Below the pieces are notes generated by a model. That model was not told where the DNA came from. It did not search any database and was given only the letters and a program-made list of their open reading frames with translations. Below are positions 57,149 to 64,000 of a stretch of 64,000 bases of DNA, one piece after another. Source of the stretch: Thermomonas hydrothermalis. GTDB lineage: Bacteria > Pseudomonadota > Gammaproteobacteria > Xanthomonadales > Xanthomonadaceae. The DNA lies in the NCBI RefSeq assembly GCF_900129205.1, contig NZ_FQUK01000006.1, positions 1 through 64,000 of the forward strand. Direction: 5' to 3'. The translations under genes and the position numbers were made by a program. Positions within the stretch are counted from its first letter, which is position 1; every line of letters begins with the position of its first letter.

Positions 57149-57937
57149 ATGCGCGGTCTGCGTCGCCTGATCGCGCGGACACGGCCCGCCGTGCCGCCGC
57201 AGCGGGAGACGCTCGTGCTCACTCTGGCGCAGGGCCGCAACATCCAGGTGCTGCGGGTACGCGACCCGCGCGCACGGCGGCTGAAGTTGACGGTGAACGA
57301 ACAGGGCGGGCGCCTGACCGTGCCGCCGCATGCCAGCGTGCGCGACGCCGAGCATTTCCTGCACGCGCACCTGCCCTGGCTGGTCGACCAGCTTGACCGT
57401 CAGGCGACGCTGGGTGATACCGCGCTGGTGCCCGGCCAGACCGCGTGGCTGCCCCTGCGCGGCTGTGAGGTGCCGCTGCGCTGGCAGCACGCGCGTGCGC
57501 TTGGCATCAGTCCCGATGCCGACGACGGAGTGTGCATTCACTGGCCGCCGCGTGCCGCCCCCGCTGCGGTGCGGCGTGTTCTGCGGGATTTCTATGAGGC
57601 GCAGGGGCGCGCCGATGTTGGCCGCTGGCTGCCAACCTACCTGCCTGGCCTGCCGCGGGCGCCGCGCCGGATTCTGTTCAAGCGCACCCGTTCGCTGTGG
57701 GGGTCACTGACCGTGGACGGCAGCCTGATGCTGGATCTGGCGTTACTGCTGGCGCCGCCCGCAGTGTTTGAGTACGTCCTGGTCCATGAGCTGTGCCATC
57801 TCCTGCATCGCGACCACTCGCCGCGTTTCTGGCGCGAGGTGGAGTCACGCTGTCCCGACTGGCGCCGGCATCGCGATCTGCTGAAACAGGACGGAATGCG
57901 TCTGAAGGCGCGGCTGCGGGCATTGCTGACCGGGTGA
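57149..57937 (+). CDS. DUF45/YgjP-like M48 metallopeptidase
   Basis: The 262-residue protein has the YgjP (SprT-like) zinc motif HELCHLLHRDHSPRFW (His213, His217 and a third His at about 223). Upstream are RTRSLWGSLTVDGSLMLDLAL and RRLKLTVNEQGGRLTVPPHA, which belong to the same family. E. coli YgjP and archaeal relatives bind DNA-protein complexes or nucleotides, but the role is not settled. ATG 57149 follows the hypothetical lipoprotein by 6 bp. Confidence 0.88.
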   Translation: MRGLRRLIARTRPAVPPQRETLVLTLAQGRNIQVLRVRDPRARRLKLTVNEQGGRLTVPPHASVRDAEHFLHAHLPWLVDQLDRQATLGDTALVPGQTAWLPLRGCEVPLRWQHARALGISPDADDGVCIHWPPRAAPAAVRRVLRDFYEAQGRADVGRWLPTYLPGLPRAPRRILFKRTRSLWGSLTVDGSLMLDLALLLAPPAVFEYVLVHELCHLLHRDHSPRFWREVESRCPDWRRHRDLLKQDGMRLKARLRALLTG

Positions 57938-57987
57938 AAGCGACATTTGCGTTTTCCCAAGCAAACGTCCAACTGATGGGGTCTTTC

Positions 57988-58443
57988 ATGCCGGCATGCT
58001 GCCGCCTTGGCGTGTCATGCGCCGTCTTCATGCTGCTGACGTCCTGCCAGCAGGCCCGGCCGCCTGCGGTCGAGCCGGCCGATGCCGCCGCCATGCATAC
58101 GACCAGTCCGGCAGCGCCGGTATCCGCGACCAGTGTCGAGCTGACCTTGCCGGCGACCTTTCCGCAGGACATCTATCTGCCGGCGCAGCGGCGCATCGTC
58201 TCGGTGGCCAATATAGCCGGGATGCAGATGGTCACTCTGGTCACGGCACAGGCACTGCCGGCGGTCTATGCCGACATCGAGCAGCGCATGCAGGGCCAGG
58301 GCTGGACGCGTGAGCTGGCCATGCAGTCCGATGACGTCAGCACGCTGGCCTATCGCAAGGCCGACCGGTCGGTGTTTTATCAGCTGGTCGGTGATCCGGG
58401 CGGTGGCACCCGGTTGGTCGTGCGGCTGGGCAGCGGGGATTAG
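57988..58443 (+). CDS. Hypothetical small lipoprotein
   Basis: The 151-residue protein starts MPACCRLGVSCAVFMLLTSC, with a lipobox ending LTSC. ATG 57976 would add four residues. The rest is a compact alpha/beta domain with IYLPAQRRIVSVANIAGMQM, YADIEQRMQGQGWTRELAMQ and VFYQLVGDPGGG. I do not recognise the family. It stands between the DUF45 gene and a convergent hydrolase. The frame is open with good codon bias. Confidence 0.6.
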   Translation: MPACCRLGVSCAVFMLLTSCQQARPPAVEPADAAAMHTTSPAAPVSATSVELTLPATFPQDIYLPAQRRIVSVANIAGMQMVTLVTAQALPAVYADIEQRMQGQGWTRELAMQSDDVSTLAYRKADRSVFYQLVGDPGGGTRLVVRLGSGD

Positions 58444-58485
58444 GCGCGCGGTGCGACCGGCATGCAGCCGGGCACCGGGCCGTGC

Positions 58486-59343
58486 TCAGCGCTCGGTCAA
58501 GAACGGCAGGATCACCCGCGCCACCGCCTCCGGCTGTTGCATGTGCAGATGGTGACCGCCGGGCAAGGTGTGCATCTGGCCACGCGGCAACAGCGCCACC
58601 CGGCGCCGACGTTCGGCATCGGGCAGATAGGGCTGGGCTGGGTCGGCAAACAGGGCCAGGGTCGGGCATTCGATCGCCGCCAGCAGATCGTCGATCTGGG
58701 GTTGGGTCAGCCGGAATGCGGTCGGTTGCACCAGGCGCGGATCACTGCGCCAGACGAAGCCACCATCCACCCGGCGCAGGCCGCGCTCCACCAGCAGGCG
58801 CACCTCCGCCTCGGTCAGCCCGGTGCCGGGCACACGCACCGACTGCAGGCGGGCGCGCACGGCGGTCTCCACATCCGGGAACACCCGCAGCCCACGGCTG
58901 GGGCGCTGCCGCGGTGCCAGGGCTTCGCGCAGTCGTGCCGCGGTGCGTTCCGGCGCTTCTGCCAGCGCACCCAGCATTTCGATGACCACCAGCCGCTCCA
59001 CCCGCTCAGGACAGCCGGAGGCCAGCAGGCTGGCCAACCCCGCGCCCATCGAATGACCGAGCAGGCAAAACCGCTCCCAGCCCAGCGCATCGGCGACATC
59101 GAGCAGGGTGTGCAGTGCCAGCGGGAAGCCGTAGTCGGTGCCGGGTGGTGCATGCACACTGTGGCCGTGGCCGGGCAGATCCAGCGCCACCAGGTCCAGC
59201 TCGGCCAGCGCCGGTGCCAGCGGCAGAAAGCTGGCGGCATTGTCCAGCCAGCCATGCAGTGCCAGCACCCGCGGCCCGCGACCATAGGTGCGCAGTGCCG
59301 CGATGCGTCCGAGGGCGACCTCAATCACCGCCTCCTGCATCAC
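58486..59343 (-). CDS. Alpha/beta-fold hydrolase co-transcribed with hemH
   Basis: This 285-residue protein has the complete hydrolase triad: oxyanion HGWLDNAASF, nucleophile GHSMGAG, Asp in LALFADPAQP, and His in PGGHHLHMQQ. It overlaps hemH by 4 nt (ATGA), so it is translated with ferrochelatase. Its pairing with hemH is a known xanthomonad arrangement as far as I recall, but the substrate is unknown. Confidence 0.85.
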   Translation of the reverse strand: MMQEAVIEVALGRIAALRTYGRGPRVLALHGWLDNAASFLPLAPALAELDLVALDLPGHGHSVHAPPGTDYGFPLALHTLLDVADALGWERFCLLGHSMGAGLASLLASGCPERVERLVVIEMLGALAEAPERTAARLREALAPRQRPSRGLRVFPDVETAVRARLQSVRVPGTGLTEAEVRLLVERGLRRVDGGFVWRSDPRLVQPTAFRLTQPQIDDLLAAIECPTLALFADPAQPYLPDAERRRRVALLPRGQMHTLPGGHHLHMQQPEAVARVILPFLTER

Positions 59344-60323
59344 TGCCAGCCCTCCTCCGCTTGCGCCAGGGCGGCGATCACGTCGGCATGCGCGGGGCTG
59401 GCATTCAGGCAGGGGATGTAGCGCAGGGCCTGGCCACCCGCGGCCCGGAACGCCTCGGCGTTCTGCATGGCGATTTCTTCCAGGGTTTCCAGACAGTCCA
59501 CCGCAAAGCCCGGGCAGGCAATGTCCACCGTGCGCACGCCACTGCGTGCCAATGCTTCCAGAGTGGCCTGGGTATACGGCTGCAGCCAGGCCTCGCGGCC
59601 AAAGCGGGACTGGAAAGTCAGCAGTACCTCGTCGCGAGGCAATCCCAGCGCCTGGGCGATGGCCGCCGTGCTGGCCTCACACTGGGCCGCGTAGGGGTCG
59701 CCTTGGTTGACCAGCCGCTGCGGGATGCCGTGGAAGGACAGCAGCAACCGCTCGCCGCGGCCGTGCTGCTGCCAGTGAGCGCGGATGCTGTCGGCGATCG
59801 CCGCGACCCAGCCGGGATCGGAGTGGTAGTCCCGGCGCAGGGCAAGCTGCAGCCCGGCACCTGCCCGCGCCAGCACGTCTTCGACGCTGGCGGTGGTGGT
59901 GGTCGAATACTGCGGATACAGCGGCAGCACCCGCACCTCCTGCACGCCACGCGCCCGCAACGTCGCCAGCACCGTTGCCAGCGCCGGCTCGCCGTAGCGC
60001 ATCGCATGCTGCACCTCCCAGCCCGGCAGGCGTGCGGCTACCGCGCGCGCCAATGCGGCGGTGTGCACGGCCAGCGGTGAGCCGCCCTCCATCCAGATTT
60101 CGGCGTATTTGTGCGCGACCTTGGGGCTGCGCAGCGGCAGGATCACGAAATGCAGCAGTGGGCACCACAACCAGCGGGTCAGTTGCACCACCCGGTAATC
60201 ATGCAGGAACTGCGCGAGATACCGGCGCACGGCGCGCGGCGTGGGCGCCGCTGGCGTACCGAGATTGACTAGCAGCAATGCGCGCGCGGATGGCGCCGCG
60301 GTGTCGGGGGCAGGCGTTTGCAT
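59340..60323 (-). CDS. hemH: Ferrochelatase
   Basis: The 327-residue enzyme inserts Fe2+ into protoporphyrin IX, the last step of haem synthesis. Landmarks are LLVNLGTPAAPTPRAVRRYL, the active-site His in SFHGIPQRLV, FQSRFGREAWLQPYT and the Glu in CPGFAVDCLETLEEI. ATG 60323. It is followed by the overlapping hydrolase gene. The short N-terminal extension is Ala/Pro-rich. Confidence 0.95.
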   Translation of the reverse strand: MQTPAPDTAAPSARALLLVNLGTPAAPTPRAVRRYLAQFLHDYRVVQLTRWLWCPLLHFVILPLRSPKVAHKYAEIWMEGGSPLAVHTAALARAVAARLPGWEVQHAMRYGEPALATVLATLRARGVQEVRVLPLYPQYSTTTTASVEDVLARAGAGLQLALRRDYHSDPGWVAAIADSIRAHWQQHGRGERLLLSFHGIPQRLVNQGDPYAAQCEASTAAIAQALGLPRDEVLLTFQSRFGREAWLQPYTQATLEALARSGVRTVDIACPGFAVDCLETLEEIAMQNAEAFRAAGGQALRYIPCLNASPAHADVIAALAQAEEGWQ

Positions 60324-60426
60324 GCCAATAGGATCGCATGCTCCGCCGTGCAGGCGGCTGACTTATCATCGATTCATCCCGCCCGCGCCACGATGCGCAG
60401 GTCATTTTTGGCAACCGGAGATCGCG

Positions 60427-61239
60427 ATGCGCACACCTTCACGCCGCCTGACCCTGGCCTTGGCCGCCCTGCTTGCCATTGGCAGCGTCACTGCCGGGGC
60501 CCGCGAGGACGTTCGCGCCGAGGACGCCAGCCGTGTGGTCAAGCAGATCCAGGCCATCCCCGAAGCGTCCATTCCCGACCGCCTGCTCGACGAGGCACAC
60601 GCCATCGTGGTGGTGCCCGACACCATCAAAGCCGGGTTCATGGTGGGTGGCCGGCGCGGATTGGGCCTGATGGCGGTCAAGCGGCCCGATGGCACCTGGT
60701 CCAACCCGGTGTTCGTCAAGTTGTCCGGCGCCAGCTTTGGCTTCCAGGCCGGGGTGCAGTCGGCGGACGTGATCCTGGTATTCCGCAGCGAGCGCGGCCT
60801 GGACAACATCGTCAACGGCAAGTTCACCCTCGGCGCGGATGCCAGCGTGGCCGCCGGCCCGGTCGGGCGCAATGCCGCTGCCGCCACCGATGGTGCGATG
60901 AAGGCCGAGATCTGGTCGTGGTCGCGTGCACGCGGGCTGTTTGCCGGTGTTGCCCTGGACGGTGCGGTGCTGCAGATCGACCACGGCGCCAACCGCAGCG
61001 TGTATGGCGAAGGGGTGACGCCGCGGATGGTGTTTGAGGGTCGCGCCCCGGCACCCTCTGCCGCCATCCGTGCCTTCCGCGACACCCTGGAGGAAGCCAC
61101 CGCCGCTGCCCGTTACGCACGCAAGCGCAGCGAGGCGGCCAAGGCGCCGGCCCCGGCTCCCGGCAGCGCCACCGTCACGCCGCTGGGCGAGGACGCGCCG
61201 GCTGCCCGCACCCCGTTGCCGCCCGCCGGCACGCCCTGA
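60427..61239 (+). CDS. SYLF/Ysc84-domain lipid-binding protein
   Basis: The 270-residue secreted protein has a signal peptide (RRLTLALAALLAIGSVTAGA). The SYLF domain has IPDRLLDEAHAIVVVPDTIKAG in parts, GGRRGLGLMAVKRPDGTW, ASFGFQAGVQSADVILVF, and KAEIWSWSRARGLFAGVALDGA. Similar domains bind phospholipids in eukaryotes (Ysc84), while bacterial roles are little known. An Ala/Pro tail ends it. CGGAG precedes ATG 60427. Confidence 0.88.
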   Translation: MRTPSRRLTLALAALLAIGSVTAGAREDVRAEDASRVVKQIQAIPEASIPDRLLDEAHAIVVVPDTIKAGFMVGGRRGLGLMAVKRPDGTWSNPVFVKLSGASFGFQAGVQSADVILVFRSERGLDNIVNGKFTLGADASVAAGPVGRNAAAATDGAMKAEIWSWSRARGLFAGVALDGAVLQIDHGANRSVYGEGVTPRMVFEGRAPAPSAAIRAFRDTLEEATAAARYARKRSEAAKAPAPAPGSATVTPLGEDAPAARTPLPPAGTP

Positions 61240-61320
61240 CCACCAGCCACGCCGGACGGCACAGGTGATCCGGCGCAGCTGCTAGACTGTTGCATCTCCC
61301 CTTTCGACGCAGGTGCATCC

Positions 61321-61563
61321 ATGGGCGGGTTTAGCATCTGGCACTGGCTGATCGTGCTGTTGATCGTGCTGCTGGTGTTTGGCACCAAGCGGCTGACGTC
61401 GGGCGCGCGCGATCTGGGGCGCGCCGTGCATGAATTCAAGAAAGGCATGCGCGGCGACGATGAAGAGGCGGGGCAGGACGCACCTGCGGCCCGTATCGGT
61501 CAGGAGTCGAAGGATCCCGCTGCGACGGCGCGCCCGCGCGAGCACGACGACAGCGGGCGCTGA
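61321..61563 (+). CDS. tatA: Twin-arginine translocase subunit TatA
   Basis: The 80-residue protein has a short N-terminal helix starting [20 protein letters not shown], the FG hinge FGTKRL, an amphipathic helix and an acidic/polar tail. It forms the pore-like assembly that moves folded Tat substrates. First gene of tatABC, with TAGACT (61283-61288) as a possible -10 for the operon. Confidence 0.94.
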   Translation: MGGFSIWHWLIVLLIVLLVFGTKRLTSGARDLGRAVHEFKKGMRGDDEEAGQDAPAARIGQESKDPAATARPREHDDSGR

Positions 61564-61580
61564 TTCGGCCTGACGCTGCC

Positions 61581-61868
61581 ATGTTCGAGTTTTCGCTGGG
61601 CGAGCTGGTGGTGGTGGCCCTGGTGGCGTTGGTCGTGCTTGGCCCGGAACGGCTGCCCAAGGCCGCACGTCTGGCCGGGTTGGGCTTGCGCCGGCTGCGT
61701 GCGCAGTGGGTGACCATGAAGAACGAGCTGGAACAGGAGCTGGCCCGCGAAGAGCTGGCCCGCAGCCTGCGCGAAACCCAGCAGGCACTGGACGAAACTC
61801 GCGCCTCCCTGGAGCAGCGACCAGCGTCGCCACCCGCCCCATCCGACGAGGCACGGCATGACCGCTGA
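61581..61868 (+). CDS. tatB: Twin-arginine translocase subunit TatB
   Basis: The 95-residue protein starts MFEFSLGELVVVALVALVVL with the conserved Glu8 and GPERLPKAAR, then a coiled amphipathic helix. It is shorter than E. coli TatB (171). With TatC it recognises the RR signal. It overlaps tatC by 11 nt. Confidence 0.93.
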   Translation: MFEFSLGELVVVALVALVVLGPERLPKAARLAGLGLRRLRAQWVTMKNELEQELAREELARSLRETQQALDETRASLEQRPASPPAPSDEARHDR

Positions 61869-62613
61869 GGTGCCCGACGACGAGCAGCGCCCGCTGATCA
61901 GCCACCTGCTGGAACTCCGCATGCGGCTGCTGCGTGGGCTGTGGGGGTTCGGGCTGGTGTTGTTGCTGCTGCTGCCATTTGCCAATCGCCTGTACGCCTG
62001 GTTGGCACAGCCACTATTGGCCAAACTGCCCAAAGGTGGTCAGCTGATCGCCACGCAGGTGGCGGCCCCCTTCTTCACACCGATGAAACTGGCGCTGGTG
62101 ACGGCGTTGATGCTGGCCATGCCCTGGCTGCTCTACCAGCTCTGGGCGTTCGTCGCGCCGGGCCTGTACCGGCGCGAGAAGCGTCTGGCGCTGCCGTTGC
62201 TGGTCTCGGCGCTGCTGTTGTTCTATGCCGGCTGCGCGTTTGCGTACTTTTTGGTGCTGCCAACGGTGTTTGGCTTTCTGGCCCGGATCACCCCGGAAGG
62301 GGTGGCGATGATGACCGACATCAGCGCCTACCTCGATTTCGTGCTGGTGCTGTTTCTGGCGTTCGGGCTGGCGTTCGAGCTGCCGGTGGCACTGGTGATC
62401 CTGGCCCTGCTGGGCTGGGTGACGCCAGACCAGCTGCGCGAGGGGCGCGGTTACGCGATCGTGGGCATCTTCATCATCGCCGCCGTGGTGACCCCGCCCG
62501 ACGTGATCAGCCAGCTGCTGCTGGCGATCCCCATGTGCCTTCTGTACGAAGCCGGCATCCTGGCGGCGCGGATCCTGGCGCCGGCCGGAGGGCAACGGGA
62601 TGACCTCGCCTGA
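61858..62613 (+). CDS. tatC: Twin-arginine translocase subunit TatC
   Basis: The 251-residue, six-helix receptor subunit has SHLLELRMRLLRG, the periplasmic-loop region with YRREKRLALPLL, and LPVALVILALLGWVTPDQLREGR-type (in parts) signatures, ending near IIAAVVTPPDVISQLLLAIP. It binds twin-arginine signal peptides. It overlaps both tatB and the downstream RDD gene (14 nt), so all four are one translational unit. Confidence 0.96.
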   Translation: MTAEVPDDEQRPLISHLLELRMRLLRGLWGFGLVLLLLLPFANRLYAWLAQPLLAKLPKGGQLIATQVAAPFFTPMKLALVTALMLAMPWLLYQLWAFVAPGLYRREKRLALPLLVSALLLFYAGCAFAYFLVLPTVFGFLARITPEGVAMMTDISAYLDFVLVLFLAFGLAFELPVALVILALLGWVTPDQLREGRGYAIVGIFIIAAVVTPPDVISQLLLAIPMCLLYEAGILAARILAPAGGQRDDLA

Positions 62614-63301
62614 GGGTGTGCCGGCCGGATTCTGGCAGCGCTATGCCGCCTGGTCGCTGGATGCCGTCTGTCTGCTGCCGCTGGTCGCAGGACTGGCGTG
62701 GTCGCCGCTTCAGCGCGCCTGGGCGCAGGCCGCGCAGGCGCTGAAGACCCTGACCGCCCTGCTGGGCCGGCAACTGGAGATCGCGTTGGCCAGTGGTCAA
62801 CCGCCGCAGGCCCTGTTGTCAGGGGTGCTGGCAGACCCGCAGGTGCAGGCGGGTGCGGCCGTGTTGAACGCCGCCCTGTTCACCCTGTTCGGGCTGCCGG
62901 TGCTGCTCTATGCCCTGCTGTCGGCGCTGTGGACGCTGGGGTTCGAGGGCTCGGCCTGGCAGGCCACCCCCGGCAAGCGGGTGTTGGGGCTTGCCGTGAC
63001 CGACAGCCAGGGCGGCAAACCCAGTCTGGCCCGGTTGGCGCTGCGCTGGTTGGCCGCCGGGCTGTCGTGGGCGTCGCTCAACCTCGGCCATGCGCTGGCG
63101 GCCGTGCCGCCGCATCTTGCGTTGCATGACCGGCTGAGCGGCACCTGCGTGCAGACGCACAGCGGCACGCGTCGGCTGCCGCGTTGGGCCCAGGCCTGGT
63201 TGGGGCTGCAATCGGTCGGCGCCCTGCTGGCGCTGATCTGGCTGTGGCGGCTGGTGCAGGCGTGGACCCTGGCGGCGTTGGGGATGGCCGCGCCCGGTTG
63301 A
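62600..63301 (+). CDS. RDD-family membrane protein coupled to tatABC
   Basis: The 233-residue protein has the RDD hallmark FWQRYAAWSLDAVCLLPL at its start, a second helix pair around LFTLFGLPVLLYALLSALWTLG, the motif QATPGKRVLGLAVTDSQGGK, and HDRLSGTCV near the end. The function of RDD proteins is mostly unknown; some are linked to Na+ or pH tolerance. Overlap with tatC suggests a role in the same membrane context. Confidence 0.88.
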   Translation: MTSPEGVPAGFWQRYAAWSLDAVCLLPLVAGLAWSPLQRAWAQAAQALKTLTALLGRQLEIALASGQPPQALLSGVLADPQVQAGAAVLNAALFTLFGLPVLLYALLSALWTLGFEGSAWQATPGKRVLGLAVTDSQGGKPSLARLALRWLAAGLSWASLNLGHALAAVPPHLALHDRLSGTCVQTHSGTRRLPRWAQAWLGLQSVGALLALIWLWRLVQAWTLAALGMAAPG

Positions 63302-63336
63302 ACCAGCCTGCGTCGATGCCGTCTGCGGGCGCAGCG

Positions 63337-64000
63337 TCAGAGTTCGATCTGATTGCTCACGGTCGTGGCCGGGCTGCCCGGCGCGGCGCAGACATCACGC
63401 CAGACCCCATACATCACGCCCAGCATCACCACCATCAGGGCGAGCACCAGCACCAAGTACAGCGGCACCGCAAGCACGACCACCACCCAGCCACCCAGCA
63501 GTTTTGCCAGGACGCCCACCAGCAGCGCGGCGATCACCAGCAGCAGTGCCAGCACCACGGCGGCCACCATCGCCAGTAGGAACAGCACCAGCAGCGGCAG
63601 CAGATTGCGCAGAGTGCCCGCGACACCGTCCTGCAGGGCGTCCACGACGCCCTTGTCGCGCAGCGCGATCTGGCCCAAGCCGATGGCTTGCACGCCGTAG
63701 CTCAGCAGGCCCACGGCCCAGAAGATCAGCAGCGCCGGGCCAAACCCCTGCGGCAGGGCAGGAAGCGCGTCGCCGTTCTCCGGTGACTGCAAGGTCTGCA
63801 GATACCAACTGCCGATATCCGGAGCCAGCAGGCCGACCAGCGCGCCCAGCAGCAGGTTCTGGGCCAGCATCAGCAGCACCATGAACGCGGCCGCCCGCAC
63901 CGCCACCACGCTCTGTCCCAGCACCGAGAACACCTGCAGGGCACTCACCGGCCGGCCTTGCTCGACCGCGTCGAGCAGCTGCAGATAGCCTGCCATCAAC
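63337..64000 (-). CDS. BPSS1780-family membrane protein (5' end outside window)
   Basis: The frame ends at 63337 and stays open to the right edge, so at least 221 residues are seen and the start lies beyond the window. It is strongly hydrophobic, with five or so helices (AAFMVLLMLAQNLLLGALVGLL, ALLIFWAVGLLSYGVQAIGL and others) and a conserved loop before GVWRDVCA. It resembles BPSS1780-type proteins of unknown role. It is convergent with the RDD gene. Confidence 0.75.
   Translation of the reverse strand, partial: LMAGYLQLLDAVEQGRPVSALQVFSVLGQSVVAVRAAAFMVLLMLAQNLLLGALVGLLAPDIGSWYLQTLQSPENGDALPALPQGFGPALLIFWAVGLLSYGVQAIGLGQIALRDKGVVDALQDGVAGTLRNLLPLLVLFLLAMVAAVVLALLLVIAALLVGVLAKLLGGWVVVVLAVPLYLVLVLALMVVMLGVMYGVWRDVCAAPGSPATTVSNQIEL

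Overview
The window comes from the chromosome of a GC-rich gammaproteobacterium, most likely of the Xanthomonadaceae/Lysobacteraceae. I base this on the rpmH-rnpA-yidC-mnmE / dnaA-dnaN-recF-gyrB order, the tonB-exbB-exbD-exbD cluster followed by pdxJ, and protein sequences such as RhlB, PdxJ and Rho that read like xanthomonad versions. The genus cannot be fixed from the sequence alone. Nearly all of the window is single-copy housekeeping DNA with tight gene spacing. The mobile or damaged parts are few: an ISL3-type element end at the left edge, a lower-GC RES/Xre toxin-antitoxin pair near 55.3-56.3 kb, and two stubs of outer-membrane protein genes.

Layout. 1-620: the end of an insertion sequence has cut a lipoprotein gene. 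0.7-4.5 kb (minus): mnmE, yidC, rnpA, rpmH. 4.6-11.1 kb (plus): dnaA, the probable oriC with DnaA boxes and an AT-rich stretch, dnaN, recF and gyrB, with three parS-like palindromes, two of them inside recF. 11.1-15.9 kb: M48 lipoprotein protease, a periplasmic TPR protein, then the Ton energy-transduction operon. 16-24.9 kb: pdxJ, cardiolipin synthase, an SLC13 transporter, fbp, phhA with a divergent Lrp-type regulator, a patatin lipoprotein and a DUF2238 membrane protein. 25-29.6 kb: terC behind a probable manganese (yybP-ykoY) riboswitch, an RlmI-like methyltransferase, a VIT-family Fe/Mn transporter and rmuC. 29.6-33.4 kb (minus): mlaFEDC plus mlaA, the lipid-asymmetry system, without a visible mlaB. 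33.7-41.6 kb: crcB and a DUF190 protein, a TonB-receptor stub, an AidB-like acyl-CoA dehydrogenase, folE, DUF2239, an MFS pump and an M61 peptidase. 42.3-47.6 kb: glnA with a sigma-54/NtrC-type control region, uppP, a META-domain protein, and trxA-rho. 47.8-54.1 kb: rhlB, ftsEX, a two-receiver response regulator and an M1 aminopeptidase. 54.2-64 kb: alpha/beta hydrolases, the RES/Xre pair, small lipoproteins, a DUF45 protease, hemH, a SYLF protein, tatABC, an RDD protein and a partial membrane protein.

How they work together. The origin block holds replication initiation (DnaA, oriC), the sliding clamp, gap repair (RecF), supercoiling (GyrB) and segregation sites (parS). Several clusters serve the envelope: YidC and Tat for membrane insertion and export, Ton for outer-membrane uptake, Mla and cardiolipin synthase for lipids, UppP for the peptidoglycan lipid carrier and FtsEX for division. 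RhlB, Rho and thioredoxin sit back to back. Regulatory DNA is unusually readable at glnA, phhA/lrp, terC and the toxin-antitoxin operon.

No tRNA, rRNA or CRISPR array was recognised. Start codons were chosen by ribosome-binding sites and family N-termini. All homology statements come from recognising motifs by eye, not from a database search.
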